Source: Anthoceros angustus
Taxonomy: Eukaryota > Streptophyta > Anthocerotopsida > Anthocerotales > Anthocerotaceae
Length of the DNA: 64,000 bases
Assembly: GCA_010909165.1 (NCBI GenBank)
Contig: VJWM01000135.1
Span: forward strand, 310,001-374,000
Reading direction: 5' to 3'
The position numbers were made by a program, and so were the translations under genes. The stretch's first letter is position 1. Each line of letters opens with the position of its first letter. Positions 21,208 to 36,635 of this stretch are shown in pieces. The notes under the pieces are model-generated. The model saw only the letters and a program-made list of their open reading frames with translations. It searched no databases and was not told where the DNA came from.

Positions 21208-24067
21208 ATGGAATTCCTAGGCAAACGGATGAGATTAGATTGTGCGGAGCAAGGTGCGTCGGATTCAGACTCTGATTCTAACTTTGATTCGGACGGCGAA
21301 GGAAGGGAAGCCTGTGGGTGTGCCGGGATCACAGCAACAGAGGCTCTGGGCCGCATCCGCTCCGCGCTTGCCCAGCTGCCAAACAGATCAGCAAGAAAGG
21401 AGACTGTCCTGCTCCAGAACTGGGTTAAGGTAATGCTTACCCCGGTCATCGATGAGCATCCTGAAGTTCGATCTGCGGCTGTACGCACGGTTCTGGACCT
21501 GACTGAGAACGAGAATGGCTTGTTGCAATTGTTGCCCCACCTGCTGGAGACACAGTGAGTTTTTCCTGTCACCATGCCTGTGTAGCTGCTGTGCTGCAGC
21601 GAGGACGAGTATTTTGATTTTTACAGCACCGGTTTCTGTTCCAGGTATGAACCGATTGTGCTGGGGGCGCTGGAGATTGTGAGCGCTTTAGCGTTGCACT
21701 CGACAGAGACGAACCGGAAGTTGGCAAGCAGGGAGAATGTGGTGGCAGCACTTACTGGCATGCTGGAGAGCAGACGTTTGGCTGTCCTGCTGGCTACTTG
21801 TCACAGTTTGAATGATATCATGGTGACCTCCCTCGGTCGCAATGCTTTGAAGGACGCAGGGGCTATGGAGGGCTTCATGTAAGCTGTTCTGTCGGTTTTG
21901 CAGTCAGCTGCTTGGATGCATTGTGAACTGTTGGAGTTCGGTTAGATTTGCATGGTTTGGTGCCCTGGGTATTGCCTGATGGTATGTCTTGACAGGCGGT
22001 TGCTGTGTTGGATCACAGATCACAACTCGTCAGGGAGGCTTCCGAATGACTGTGGTTATAACATGATGAGAACTGCAAGTACCACACTCAACGAAAGAAG
22101 CTTGCAGGTCCATGGGGATGGGTTTAGCAGTGGATGTGGTGTTTCTTCCTCAACAGATGTACATGAGGAGTGGGAGGACCTCTTTGTTACTTGCGTGGAG
22201 GGAGCTTGTCATCTTTCTGCCTTTCCTATCACAGGGATATCCAGTACCCTGCATGCTTTGACTCTGTCCAATTTGCAAAAGCTATGGTGGAAAAACCGCA
22301 CCAAGGCAGAGGGCCAGATCACCAGCACGCAGCATAGCATTTTGGCACAGTTCGTAGCTCGATTATCGATGGATAGTGAGTTCCTGAGTGGCTACAAGGG
22401 AATTTCAAAGTTCACCAGTGAGGACTTCCTTGAAGTGACCAATGGTGACTTCTTTACCAAATGCTGGGAAGTTGCTCCTGCTGTTTTGAAAATTACCAAT
22501 TCCAGCACCAGGCAGGCTTTCTTTTCCTGCTTGAAAGAGGCAGTTTGTGGAGACTCTGAGGACCTTCTGGTGCAGTTACTTTCAGGAATAAGTGCTTGCC
22601 CTCCAGTACCAGCAGATGAACTTGAATCACAAAGCATCTTCAAATGTCTGGGGGCAAGTGTAGGAGGACCACTGATCTATGGCCAGGATGTTAGACTGGT
22701 AAAAACTGGAACCGTGAGTAGAGAGGAGAAAAGCAGAAGCTCAAGATTACCGGAGAAGCATTACTTTAGGGCTGAGACGTTAGCTCGTAAGGTGTATCCC
22801 ATGGACTGTGTGGATGCCTTTAAGTGGGGTTACACCGTAGCCTTGAGAGGGATGGAGTTTCGGAATCCTCAGGTTGCTGCTGTTGCAGATTGCCTTGCCA
22901 TTGTACTTGGCCAAGCCAGTGTTGGTGTGAATCTGTATCTTACGCCCTCTGATGCCCAGGGCCTGGCTGTCCATTATGACGATCACTGCGTCTTTGTTTG
23001 CCAAATTTCTGGTCACAAGCATTGGTCTGTCTACTCTGCTCAGCATGTCCTTCCACGTCTCTATGACACCCGGTGTTCAGTCCAGGAGGACAACGCAACT
23101 ATTATGGAGGTCCTACTGGAGGAGGGTGACTGGCTGTACATTCCTCGAGGTTTCCCACATCAAGCATATTCTTGCAGAGATTGCTTAGGCAAGTCTGACA
23201 ATGGATTGGAGTCGAGAGGAAACCAAAGTCCCTCTCTGCACTTAACCTTCGGGGTGCAAGTGGAGCCCCCTTTCGAGTAGGTCTCCTTCCTATCCCTCTT
23301 GTTTTGGTTGTGGACAGTTTTGGGGATCATGCAAGCACAGCTTCCATAAAAGCACATGTCTCCTTTTGTGCAGGTGGGAAGGGTTGATTCATGTTGCACT
23401 GCGATGTTTCATCCGGAGGAAAATGGCAGTGGCTGCTTCCACAACAACGATGACACAACGAAGCCAGCAGTTAACAGCTATTCTGCTGCATATTGCAGTG
23501 AAACAGATGGCAAGCAAATGCCCAGCCTTGAGGAAGGCATGTACAATAGCCTCTTCTGTGCCTGAAGCTGCTGTCTCAATGACGTTGCAAAGAGACTACT
23601 CACCCACAACGTGCACTACATGCGCATCTCTAGAATTCGACATGCAATTGCCAGAGGGGGAGGCTTCGCCAGAGGTCATCTTCCATACCTTTCTATGCAT
23701 GATTGAAGAAAACGCCAGCTTTGATGCGGCACTGGACGCCGCCAGAGAGGCAGTCTCACATCAGACAGTTGACAACCTGGGTTGGATGGCCTGGTTCAGA
23801 CACGTGCCCATCTCAGCTGATAATCTTCTCCCAGCATCCACATCTGACCCACTTGACCTGCTTGCAGATGCTCTTCAGCACGACTGTTCAGAAGAGTTCA
23901 AACCTTCATCCTTACAGAGTAACTTCGCATCTCTGAAGCAGGCTTTCGTGAGCAATGCTTGTTTTACTGAAGCTTGTGCAGGTTTCAACTCCGTTCTCAC
24001 ACAGTACAGAGATAGCAGGAGAAAACTGATGAATGGATTGCTAGCACTCCATGCAGTCTTGAGCTAA
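21208..24067 (+). CDS. JmjC-domain oxygenase, NO66/MINA type
   Basis: A 2-oxoglutarate/Fe(II) oxygenase of the ribosomal-oxygenase/histone-demethylase group. Four exons: 21208-21554, 21645-21878, 21996-23276 and 23374-24067, each joined in phase 2, giving 851 residues. An acidic Ser/Asp tract lies near residue 20, followed by a helical repeat-like region to about residue 150. The JmjC core shows NLYLTPSDAQGLAVHYDDH with iron ligands His520 and Asp522, then ISGHKHWSVY, EEGDWLYIPRGFPHQAY with the third ligand near His582. The 62-residue ligand spacing matches the NO66/MINA group, as does the C-terminal helical extension, which can form dimer and winged-helix parts. Whether it hydroxylates a ribosomal protein or demethylates histones cannot be told. 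Its last 327 coding bases are repeated downstream in a tandem duplication; this copy is the complete one. Confidence 0.9.
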
Positions 24068-24445
24068 TATGAGCCGAGAAAGTAGGAACAGTCCACCCTG
24101 GACATGGGGTTCATATCCTGGTTCCTTGGATCGTCCATTTTCAAGTCTTCGGTTGCCCGAACTGCACTCTTGTTAATGTAAACTTTGTTAGTATAGCATT
24201 CACCTGGTCCTTTTTGGCCAGCTGCACGATGTACCTTCCAACAATTGGGTGGCATGTTCCTCATGCCAGAGAACCTAGACTGCGAATAAAGGAGAGCAGG
24301 ACCCACCGGTTGTGTGGGCTGCCAACCCGCTGAAGGTGCGGAGTTCACCTGCACAAATCTTCCAACTTCTCTAGTGCATGACTAGTTTTGTGTGTGCTTG
24401 ATAGTAGTTCTTGGGAGCCCCGTGTATCACCCTCCCGGAGAAGAC

Positions 24446-25572
<1,127 letters not shown>

Positions 25573-25898
25573 CCAGAGAGGCAGTCTCACATCAGACAGT
25601 TGACAACCTGGGTTGGATGGCCTGGTTCAGACACGTGCCCATCTCAGCTGATAATCTTCTCCCAGCATCCACATCTGACCCACTTGACCTGCTTGCAGAT
25701 GCTCTTCAGCACGACTGTTCAGAAGAGTTCAAACCTTCATCCTTACAGAGTAACTTCGCATCTCTGAAGCAGGCTTTCGTGAGCAATGCTTGTTTTACTG
25801 AAGCTTGTGCAGGTTTCAACTCCGTTCTCACACAGTACAGAGATAGCAGGAGAAAACTGATGAATGGATTGCTAGCACTCCATGCAGTCTTGAGCTAA
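25573..25898 (+). pseudogene. Duplicate 3' end of the JmjC gene
   Basis: Repeats the last 326 bases of the JmjC coding sequence and its 3' flank, apparently without changes. It is fused behind ADH exon 6 in a different reading frame, has no JmjC domain and no start of its own. Confidence 0.85.
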
Positions 25899-26273
25899 TA
25901 TGAGCCGAGAAAGTAGGAACAGTCCACCCTGGACATGGGGTTCATATCCTGGTTCCTTGGATCGTCCATTTTCAAGTCTTCGGTTGCCCGAACTGCACTC
26001 TTGTTAATGTAAACTTTGTTAGTATAGCATTCACCTGGTCCTTTTGGCCAGCTGCACGATGTACCTTCCAACAATTGGGTGGCATGTTCCTCATGCCAGA
26101 GAACCTAGACTGCGAATAAAGGAGAGCAGGACCCACCGGTTGTGTGGGCTGCCAACCCGCTGAAGGTGCGGAGTTCACCTGCACAAATCTTCCAACTTCT
26201 CTAGTGCATGACTAGTTTTGTGTGTGCTTGATAGTAGTTCTTGGGGCCCGTGTATCACCCTCCCGGAGAAGAC

Positions 26274-28203
<1,930 letters not shown>

Positions 28204-28386
28204 GTTCGGAGAGACAATTTCCAGTTTTATCAACTCAGTTTTGTTGTTGGTTACGAGGGCCATGAGAAGCTGCCCGTGAGACAAGCCATTTCAGCCAAAC
28301 GGCTGATCACATTGTCACCAGAACCTGGAATGGAATTTTGTCTTCTGGAAGATGGGCAGGTCTGCCGAACTTTGGGGAGACCAGCC

Positions 28387-29749
28387 TTAGACTTTATGAA
28401 CAGCTTTGGCATGAAGCTTGATATGATCCTCCACAAAAGTGGCAATGAAAAAGTAGGAGTGGTCATAACCTTCTTGCAAACGCAGGGTGGAAGGGATCCC
28501 CTTCCGGCCGCACGCCTCAAGGAAGTGCTCAGGAAGCAACTGACCATCACGATAAAACTTGTCCTGATCCCCCTGCCAATTGCTCTCATTTGTCAGAAGC
28601 AGCACAAGGCGGAAATGGCTCGTATTCATCTATAATGTGACACTCACCTGGTCAATCAAAATAGGCGTGTCATCTGGAATCCGCCCTTCAAAACGGTATG
28701 CAAGATGAGTTGCGTCCCACTCCTACATCTCCCAATACGTTAGTTTCCTTCTCCGGTTCTCTTGGCAGGCGTCCCAACACACCGCAGCCAGTCACCACTC
28801 ACCTTCCAGATTTCCTTGAAGCTGCCCAAGTACCCTAGAAATGCTTTCTGACCCCATGGAGTTTCCACGGGGTTGCAAATAGGAGCAAACGCGGACACAG
28901 ACTGCATCCAGAAAGCGCCATGGCATCAAACCAAGTGGTTTCTATTTGTGAGACCTAACAAACAGAACAAAGGTAGTGGCACCTACCTTGTACTTCCCCG
29001 GATTCTTGAGGAAAATGACAAGAGCTCCATGGCCACCCATGGAATGCCCAAACACTGACGCTTTGCTGGTATCAAGCTGTGCACCGAAGTGCTCTTGCAG
29101 CAGCTGGGGCAGCTCCACCGTGACATACTCATACATACGCCAATTATGCCACTTCTCCTGTGTTGCATTCACATACCATCCAGCCCCTGTAACCACAAAC
29201 CTTCAGCAAGCCTGCTTCCTGCCATGGCCTGTGAATACATCAGCCAGACCAGAAACCCGTCTCACCTTCACCAAAATCCCAGCTATCAGTGGCTCCTTCC
29301 ACATTCAACCCACCTGCACAGAGCAAACCGTTATCACCACCTCTCCCTGCAGCCTCCTTCACCCCACCAATCCTACACCAGCTTCCGGAGCAGAACGGAC
29401 TCACGAGGTGATGTGTCAGGGCAAACAAGGGCCACGTTCTCGGCTGCAGCGGTCCGCTGGCCCCCAGATTTCACAATGAAGTTCTCGTCTGTGCATGTCA
29501 GCCCGGACAGCCAGTACAGAACCTGCGCGGAGGCCAGGAGGACGCTGGCGTGAGAGCCATTTCGCACATCCGCGTGCAGCATCAGATGCGCATATGCACA
29601 GCACTTACAGGAACTTTCTGGGTAGCTGCAGCCGGAGGAAAGAAGACGTAGAACGTCATGGAACAGCCAAGCACGGAACTGTCGTGCCGGTATCGCCGAT
29701 TGTAGCCTCCGAACATCCTGTGGGTCTCGATCTCCTTGGGAGCTGCCAT
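28387..29749 (-). CDS. SFGH: S-formylglutathione hydrolase
   Basis: Hydrolyses S-formylglutathione to formate and glutathione, the last step of formaldehyde detoxification. Seven exons on the minus strand, 5' to 3': 29749-29609, 29522-29405, 29313-29266, 29186-28987, 28901-28803, 28722-28648 and 28572-28387, for 288 residues as usual for this family. Seen: [38 protein letters not shown], the nucleophile elbow [10 protein letters not shown], the acid in [12 protein letters not shown], and the His in [12 protein letters not shown], so the Ser-Asp-His triad is complete. It is an esterase D-type alpha/beta hydrolase, probably cytosolic as no targeting peptide is seen. The formate it makes is the substrate of FTHFS, encoded 9 kb away. 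Confidence 0.95.
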
Positions 29750-30103
29750 TGCTGCTGCCAGAACTAGGTCAGGTGGCTCCCGGGACTCGAGCTTGCAACA
29801 ATGTATCAGCCGCGCCCCTGGGACAGTCTTGACAACTCCTCGTCACAGGACAGCACAGGACCAGGACCAGGACCAGGACCAGTGGGAGGCTAACATTTAT
29901 GAATCCAATTTGTGTTTTGTGTAGGACATTATTGTTTAAACGATGTACATAGAACGTACTCCCATAACTGAAAAACTACCTACAACATAACTCCCACGCT
30001 CAAGGGCGAGGCTAGGAAGAGTCAAAGCAACTTACATCTCAATAGATGCTGGGGTATGAGTTGCAGCATCTAGAGATATAGGTACCTACTGGTAATTGTG
30101 TTA

Positions 30104-30288
30104 CTGAATGAAGAAAGAAAGATGATATAGATACACTCATCTAATTATGTTTCTGAATGAAGGAAGAAAGATGGCATAGATACGCATACCTCATTATGTT
30201 TCTGAATGAAGGAAGAAAGATGGCATAGATACACACACCTAATTAGGTTTCTGAATGAAGGAAGGAAGATGGCATAGATACGCACGCT
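30104..30288. repeat. 49-bp minisatellite, about four copies
   Basis: The unit begins CTGAATGAAGGAAGAAAGAT, continues GGCATAGATAC and ends ATTATGTTT. Four copies follow directly, differing at a few bases. No coding role. Confidence 0.8.
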
Positions 30289-31456
30289 TGTTGGTCCTCC
30301 CTCAGTCCTGCATGGCCTGGTATGAAAATAGTATCACTCATATCTTTCCAATCTCCTTGGGCATATGTTAAGCTAACATATAGCTATGCTGGCAGGCAAC
30401 CATATCTCGGGTTAAGACATACACAGGCAGCATTCATAGAGATGTATTGGTCAATTACGTATGCTCAGCCTTCAGCAAGCATCAACGTATTCTGAGTGCG
30501 CTCATCAAGCCACGGCAAATTTGAGAAAGAGATGTCAGCACACAGCAACCTCTTAGCATGACATGCCGCAAGTACTAGAGAGACCCTCGACTACTGAAAC
30601 TAGACGTGGTTAGTAGGCATTGCCAAAAGACTCAAATGGACAGGAGGTATCAGCAAAACCAAAAGGAGCATAGTCCTTATCATATTCATTCCAGCCTACT
30701 CTTTCATACTTGGAGGAGCACAATGTTCACAATACAATTTCAAGGCGGCCAAGTTGAATGCAACTCTTTCATACAAAGAGGAACAGCCTTGGGCAAAGTC
30801 CTCAGCGTCATAGCACACGGCCAAGATGAAAGCATATAGGTTTACCTCTTAGTAAGCTACACGATGAAATTCCTCCGGTGGACATTTATTAGTTTGTTGG
30901 CATCAAGAAGTAACTTGCCTATCAATGAATGGTGGAGCATTGAGGATAGCTTATACATTTAGATATGAATCCAAATATCTCCTACACTAGAGAGTAAATG
31001 GTTTTTAAATATATTATTTCAATGTACGTTATGGATGGAAGGATACATAAGGTGGAGATGGACATCTCCTAAAATTGTATGTTTGTAAGGATAGTCTATA
31101 AAAGCTTACAGATCTTTAAACCCAATTCCTCCCCAAAAACATCTTAAGCATCTCATCTCGACTACTTACTCTTAGATCAGAACTTGGATGAGTGTTTTCT
31201 TCAGTGTAGAGTACATGTTAACATAATCCATATATATTACCAAACTTCTCAGTATAAAGCACACGTTCTTACACGTGTGTATGTGGCCAAACTTTAGTAT
31301 ATAGTACATGCTAACTTAATTCGTATATTCGGCCATTATATTGCAAGAGACCATTTTGGGAGATATGCCACCTCTCACATATTGTATGAGATGTCTTCAA
31401 AGTTAGTAGGGTAATCTGACCCTCCTCGGTGATAAATCCCTCTCCTATCCGCACCT

Positions 31457-31630
31457 AGCTCTTTTGCCAATTTACTGAGACCACTTTTCTTATGCGTCAT
31501 ATATTTGGTATCATAAATATTATTTTTGTCAATTTACTAAGACTACCCTTCTTTGGTATCATAAATATATTTTTTCCAATTTACTTAGACCACCCTTCTT
31601 ATGCGTCATATGTTTGGTGTGATAAATATT
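31457..31630. repeat. Short tandem repeat, three imperfect copies
   Basis: A unit of 50-65 bp containing CCAATTTACTGAGACCAC and TTTGGTATCATAAATAT occurs three times; the middle copy lacks the TATGCGTCATAT part. Confidence 0.7.
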
Positions 31631-31969
31631 AAAAAATAATAAGTTAATTTAAAAAAATTTGTTACTTGTTCTCGGCTAGTTCCTGACCTATGACCATTTT
31701 TTGCATGTGGACAAAATCACAGGTGGGTAGAATGCAATCAACTGAAAAGCATGATTATGAAGTATATTAGCACCTATTAATAATTGTCAAAAATATTGTG
31801 CATTTCCCGATGTCAGTCAAAATCCATGTCACTATTGCGTAAAAGATTTATGCTATCCTTTGCATACATATCATGGTTCAGAGCTTGAATTGGAAGTTGA
31901 ATTGCCATACCCAACTTTGGCCTGTTTCTTTGCAAAAAAAACAACTTGCTGCTTTTATCTACAAATGTA

Positions 31970-32365
31970 AGCACTAGTTGGATTAATTTTTAATCTATCC
32001 ACATTAACTTTGACCCATTGGTATTCATAGTCTTGGATATAGCAATCTACTTCTTGCACTGGCTCTATTGCACTGGTTCATTGACACTGTTGATTGATTA
32101 AAGATTTTTTATCTTGTTTAAATTTTACCTTTCCATTAGTCCAGATTATTTTACCACAATCTATGTAGTTATCATATTTCAGCCCCTTGACGGAAATCCA
32201 TCCTTAGTGGACTTAAATAAAATTCTTCATCTTCTTCTTCTATACCATACCATGGAATTGTTTGCAAACGTAAGCCCTAGTTGCATGAATTTTAGTCTAT
32301 ACACATTAACTTTGATCCTTTGGTATTCTTAGTCTTGGATATAGCAATCTACTTCTTGCACCAGC
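31970..32365. repeat. Direct repeat pair of about 92 bp
   Basis: 31970-32062 and 32271-32365 share the same order of blocks, including GTCTTGGATATAGCAATCTA followed by CTTCTTGCAC. They are about 300 bp apart and over 80 percent alike by eye. Confidence 0.7.
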
Positions 32366-33070
32366 ACTATACCACGAATCTCCTAGCTAAGCCCTAGAAG
32401 TTGAGGCCCGCAGCAAATTCGAGGATAATGAATACTATAGTTTCTACAACCTTTTCATACTAGCAAGTGATTTTTAATTAAAAAGCTACATCCAATCTAG
32501 TAATCTTTCCCTATGAATCTTTTATGAAGGCTACTATAGCACACATTCACCAGGTGGCAAGGATGCCTGATGATCAAGTAAGTTTACATCCAGTGACGTG
32601 TAAACCTAGAATGTTGGGAAACTAAGAAGGCATGGTATATGCTACAGCAAATAGAAACCAGAACTACGTATTGGCCTATGTTGACGTCCCTAAGTTAGGG
32701 AACGCTTGACCTCACTTGGGCGTTGCGTGAGTGAGACCACATCTTATGAATTGAATTGAATTGAATTGAATTATGCTAGCATGTACATTAAATACTTTTA
32801 TTCACCATAATGAATAATTTTTATATTTTGGGGTGATCAGGAATGAACAATATTTAAAAATAATTAAATATTATTAATGTAGAATATATTTATTTTATTC
32901 TAGATGCTGTACTTTACATGACATAAAACTTATGGTATTGCATGTGGGAATAATATCTTCAAAGATTATATATAGCAATTTAATACAACGGTTCTTTTAA
33001 ATTTTAATCCTATGTAATATTTAATAATTAGATTTGTTATAATAACACTTTAGGAAAAAAAAAGAATTGC

Positions 33071-33520
33071 ATGCAAAGCATTCATAAGAGAATAAACTAT
33101 ATGATCTTTCCATTTCTTATATTTTACAGTTTTCTAATGACGGAAGCTGTCATGCTGCTTCCAAATACTACGCGAATACATGTTCATTGTAGTATAGAAA
33201 AAAGCTTTAATGAAGAAGTGATCGCTCTTTTTGTGGACAATCTTATAAATAGAGGCATTTTAAGTTCTCATGATTTGAGATTACCTTTTACACAAGAGAT
33301 AGCTGATGATAATGGGGTACCACGGTTTTGGGGATTGCTAAATTGTTATTCTAAACCGCAAAGTATGCAAACAAGGTGGCAATGTGTGATATGTTTAAGG
33401 ACTATTCGGTACGAGCTACTTTATAAAGATTGTCCTAGGGCAGATTCTGGCAACTATTTGGCTGCGGATTGTCATCTGCAATACTCCTTTTCTCAGCCTC
33501 TGGAATGTTGGGTCCCTTAA
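33071..33520 (+). CDS. Secreted ginkbilobin-like (Gnk2/DUF26) protein
   Basis: A 149-residue single-exon frame with ATG start. The hydrophobic N-terminus (MIFPFLIFYSFLMTEAVML inside the first 30 residues) looks like a signal peptide. The rest follows the Gnk2 pattern: an early Cys (HVHCSIEKSFNEE), then FWGLLNCYS, QCVICLR, YKDCPRADSG and AADCHLQYSF. In ginkbilobin and in cysteine-rich receptor kinases this fold is held by three disulphides and can bind mannose; Gnk2 is antifungal. The spacing between the third-block Cys and CxxC is longer here than the usual eight residues. It lies alone in AT-rich repeats, so it may be a decaying or recently moved gene, but the frame is open to a proper stop. 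Confidence 0.6.
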   Translation: MQSIHKRINYMIFPFLIFYSFLMTEAVMLLPNTTRIHVHCSIEKSFNEEVIALFVDNLINRGILSSHDLRLPFTQEIADDNGVPRFWGLLNCYSKPQSMQTRWQCVICLRTIRYELLYKDCPRADSGNYLAADCHLQYSFSQPLECWVP

Positions 33521-36169
33521 TTGACCATTACATTTATAAGAATTTTTGCAGCTCTATGGATGAAAATATGTTTGTGTTATCTAGAAAAACATATCTACAT
33601 GCTTATTCGATGCATCAGCTTACATTTTCACGTGCACTTTTAGTAAATTATCTATGTATGTAAATATATTACTTTGTGTGTATAACTACGTAAGTGGAAA
33701 CCAAAGTTTATTTTTCTTATATATGCATGTATGTCGTCCTATCTAAATTATTTAAAATGCAAGCTGAATATTTATCCATTTATTATTAAAAATATTCTTC
33801 AATTATTATTTTTTGATTAATTAACATATCTTGTTTTTGACCATTATATCTTTCATTCTAAAGAATTTATACAATAAAACATCATGCACCGGGTCCAGAT
33901 TTTCCCTTTACTTGCCAAAGGCAAACCTGACACTGATAAGGACATCTACACATAAGCTTCCACCAAAATAACCAGTGTGTGGCATAGCATTTAGGAAAAA
34001 GTGCATCTTGTGGAAGCATACATATCCCAACCCTCCCTCCGTAAACACACTGACAAACAGAAACCACTTTACAAACTCCAGGTTCATCTTGGATTGGATG
34101 TGGCATTTCTTTGCATGGACAAAGAGCTGAATCTAACGGTGATGATTGTGAAACTTGAGCTTGAGACAACTCTATTTTTACTGTCTCGCCTAGAAAGGGA
34201 GGAGAACCATAATGTGCCCGACCTTGAGCATATGTGAAGAAACATGACCAACAAAATATTAATAAAATCAATCTTTGGGTACGGAAACTACATCCATATG
34301 GCAGTAACACATCTTCCATGGCAAGTTCTTCAATACTATTTGAAGAATCATAAATCATGACCTAGACACAAAGTTGAAAGGCTCTTTATCTTTCTATGCA
34401 TTTATTTTGATATATAGAATCATACCTTTATAGAGATAATATCCTTCTATGATGTAGTTGGCTTTGTTAAAATATAGCGACACTTTATGGATCCCATTTT
34501 GTACACACATTGATCATTAAAAAGTGAGGATACATCTATTAGTGCTCGAAAATACTAGCTCTCTTCCTTTCCAAAAGTTGGTATTTTTTTGCCTCTAAAA
34601 TTTCATGGTTCAACATTATGTGTCTTCATCTTCATCCTATAAAAAGTCCTTGTAAAGTGAACAGCACATTAAAAATTGATAATAATAATATATTAATAAA
34701 TAAAATAATCTGTTTTAATGCATACAAGAATCTCTAAGCTAAAATTCTCGAGTGAAAGTATGGAATCCTAGATTTGAGTGAAAGTATGGAATATCGATCG
34801 GAACACGGGAAAAGTTCCTCGCGTTTTTTAACCTAGAATGGTCATATGAGTCTTGGGCAGAGACTTTTGCGATGGTACTTTGTCAATTCATAATCAAATG
34901 ACATGTTGAAAGTTGTGGGATGCCAATGCAAAGGTTTGCCATGTGAGATTGGTATGTGAAGGGTTCTCAATTGCTCTGAAACACCTCAAGAGTCACCTCA
35001 AGAATCCGACCTCAAGAACCACCGGGGCTGAAGTGATAGAAGCGGCGCTCTCGTCTCAACTCAACATGACACTCGCTGGGTTGAACCCCGCCTCTTAGTG
35101 ACCATTCGTGTTTCGAAGGGCCTCCCATCTCAATGGCCAATAGTGGAGGCCACTATCCTAGCATGAAGCAGATGAAAGCCAGCCTCCCGATTTCCAATCG
35201 CACGCCGTTCGGCCGGTCTCCCAATTGCCTAACGTCGCAAATAATTGTCTAAAGTGATGATTTTAATAAAATTCTTCTTCTTCGTCTTCTAACCTCGCAA
35301 GCCGTCCGGCCGTGCGTTTCAAGGTCACCGGCTGGAACCCTAAACCCGGGAAAATCTATCAACTACAGTAGCTTGATCGCCTGGGGTCGGGAAGTCTTCG
35401 AGGGTTTACTTTTACACTTTATTTTGCACATATAATTACACTCCGGTCTAAGCTGTTAGAGTGTAATTATTAATTATCAATAAAATCTCACTTATTTAAT
35501 TAATTATTTTCGTATTAAAATAAAACTGATAATAATGTATAACTAAATCATTGATAAAAGATGTAGTTAGGACGTAAACATGTAGTAATCAGTGCCATAG
35601 GGTGTCATGACACTCTACCCTTTGTCTTACGATTACAGTTACACTGTAAATTTCATGTCATGGCAGCCTATGACAGTGTAAACCTTGAGGCCGACGCGGG
35701 GGAGCAATGGTAGCAGTCCTCCTTGCAAAGCTGCAGTCTGCATGGCTGCTTTCAAAGGGACCCATAGACCGGCTATCCATTTATCCACAATATCTTCCAG
35801 CCTGTAAAAATTCACTGCAGGCATTCAATAGGGTTGATGTAACATCATGCCAGGCGACGTCTCCACAAAAAAAAGCAGAAGCACGTGAGAGAAGCTATGT
35901 AGTTCACCCTTCAACTTCATCAGCCTCACAACTTTTGTAGAAACAATGGCCCTCCCATGAACTTGATGTAATTCGAGTCCCCAAGTTCTGCAGAAACAGT
36001 AGTTAGGGAGAGACATGGCAACTGTTTGGCATGTGTCCCGAAATTTCTATTGTGAGTTTGGCATCTGTATAGCTTTGGAATGGTAACGCAGACCGGGATA
36101 AAAGTGAATCCTTACCACAGAAGAATATTGAAGTTCCTCAGATAGTTAGGGTCTGCCGCCTTCCTTACG
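33521..36169. other. AT-rich gene-poor region
   Basis: No recognised gene. A minus-strand frame of 158 residues (33882-34358) has a hydrophobic N-terminal segment and about 14 cysteines (for example CQCVYGGRVG and CRCPYQCQVC), but matches no family I know. A minus-strand frame at 35639-35824 has an unbiased look (NFYRLEDIVDKWIAGLW) and may be a captured gene piece. Confidence 0.3.
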
Positions 36170-36217
36170 TTTGGATAAAATCTGTCACAGAAAAATCTCC
36201 ATCTCCAGTGCTAAAAA

Positions 36218-36604
36218 CTACAAGGACAACGACCTGAATAGTTGGAGAGCTAGCCAGTTTTGCCTAGGACTAAATATGAAGGGAAGACTGTTAAGGCCCT
36301 TGCACCATACAAATTGCTTGAATTCTGACCATGATCTTAACAAGAGCACAAAAGACTTGGAGCTCACAGCAAAAGAATTGGAATTTAGCTCAAAAACACG
36401 AGACTTGATCCCTCTACCAGGAGCCTCAGCAGCAATCCCTTTGACAATCTCCAGAGCGTTGCCATATAGGAACCATATAGGACCAACAAATCCGACTGCC
36501 CTGTCACACCTGCAAATAACTTTGGACCATGCCTCTGCTGCGCGAAGGGGGCTCATGGCTGTGGCAGAGAGATCTAGTAGCTTGGCTTCAGATCTGCATG
36601 ACGG
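36218..36604 (-). pseudogene. Unidentified captured gene fragment
   Basis: The minus-strand frame reads like real protein (LLDLSATAMSPLRAAEAWSK, then CDRAVGFVGPIWFLYGNALE and IVKGIAAEAPGR), with possible splice sites inside. It lacks a start and an end and abuts the first hairpin. I cannot name the parent gene. Confidence 0.35.
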
Positions 36605-36635
36605 GAATCTAAAGAGCATCCAGCTCTTTAGATTC
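36605..36635. repeat. Perfect hairpin 1
   Basis: GAATCTAAAGAGC, loop ATCCA, GCTCTTTAGATTC: a 13-bp perfect stem with a 5-base loop. It sits at the boundary between the unidentified fragment and the myosin fragment. See hairpin 2 at 36980. Confidence 0.9.

Larger units (their letters stand above)
29750..33070. other. AT-rich gene-free region
   Basis: Strongly AT-rich with no convincing coding frame. It holds a GGACCA microsatellite near 29850-29875, the minisatellites listed separately, and a (GAATT)n run near 32747-32772. It probably consists of old transposon remains, but I recognise no element ends. Confidence 0.45.

Noticed and set aside
30104-32365. CRISPR-like array
   Set aside because: The repeats are contiguous minisatellites without regular unique spacers, in plant nuclear DNA.
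33882-34358. 158-residue Cys-rich minus-strand frame
   Set aside because: Possible secreted protein, but no family pattern and no support for its start; noted only within the region entry.
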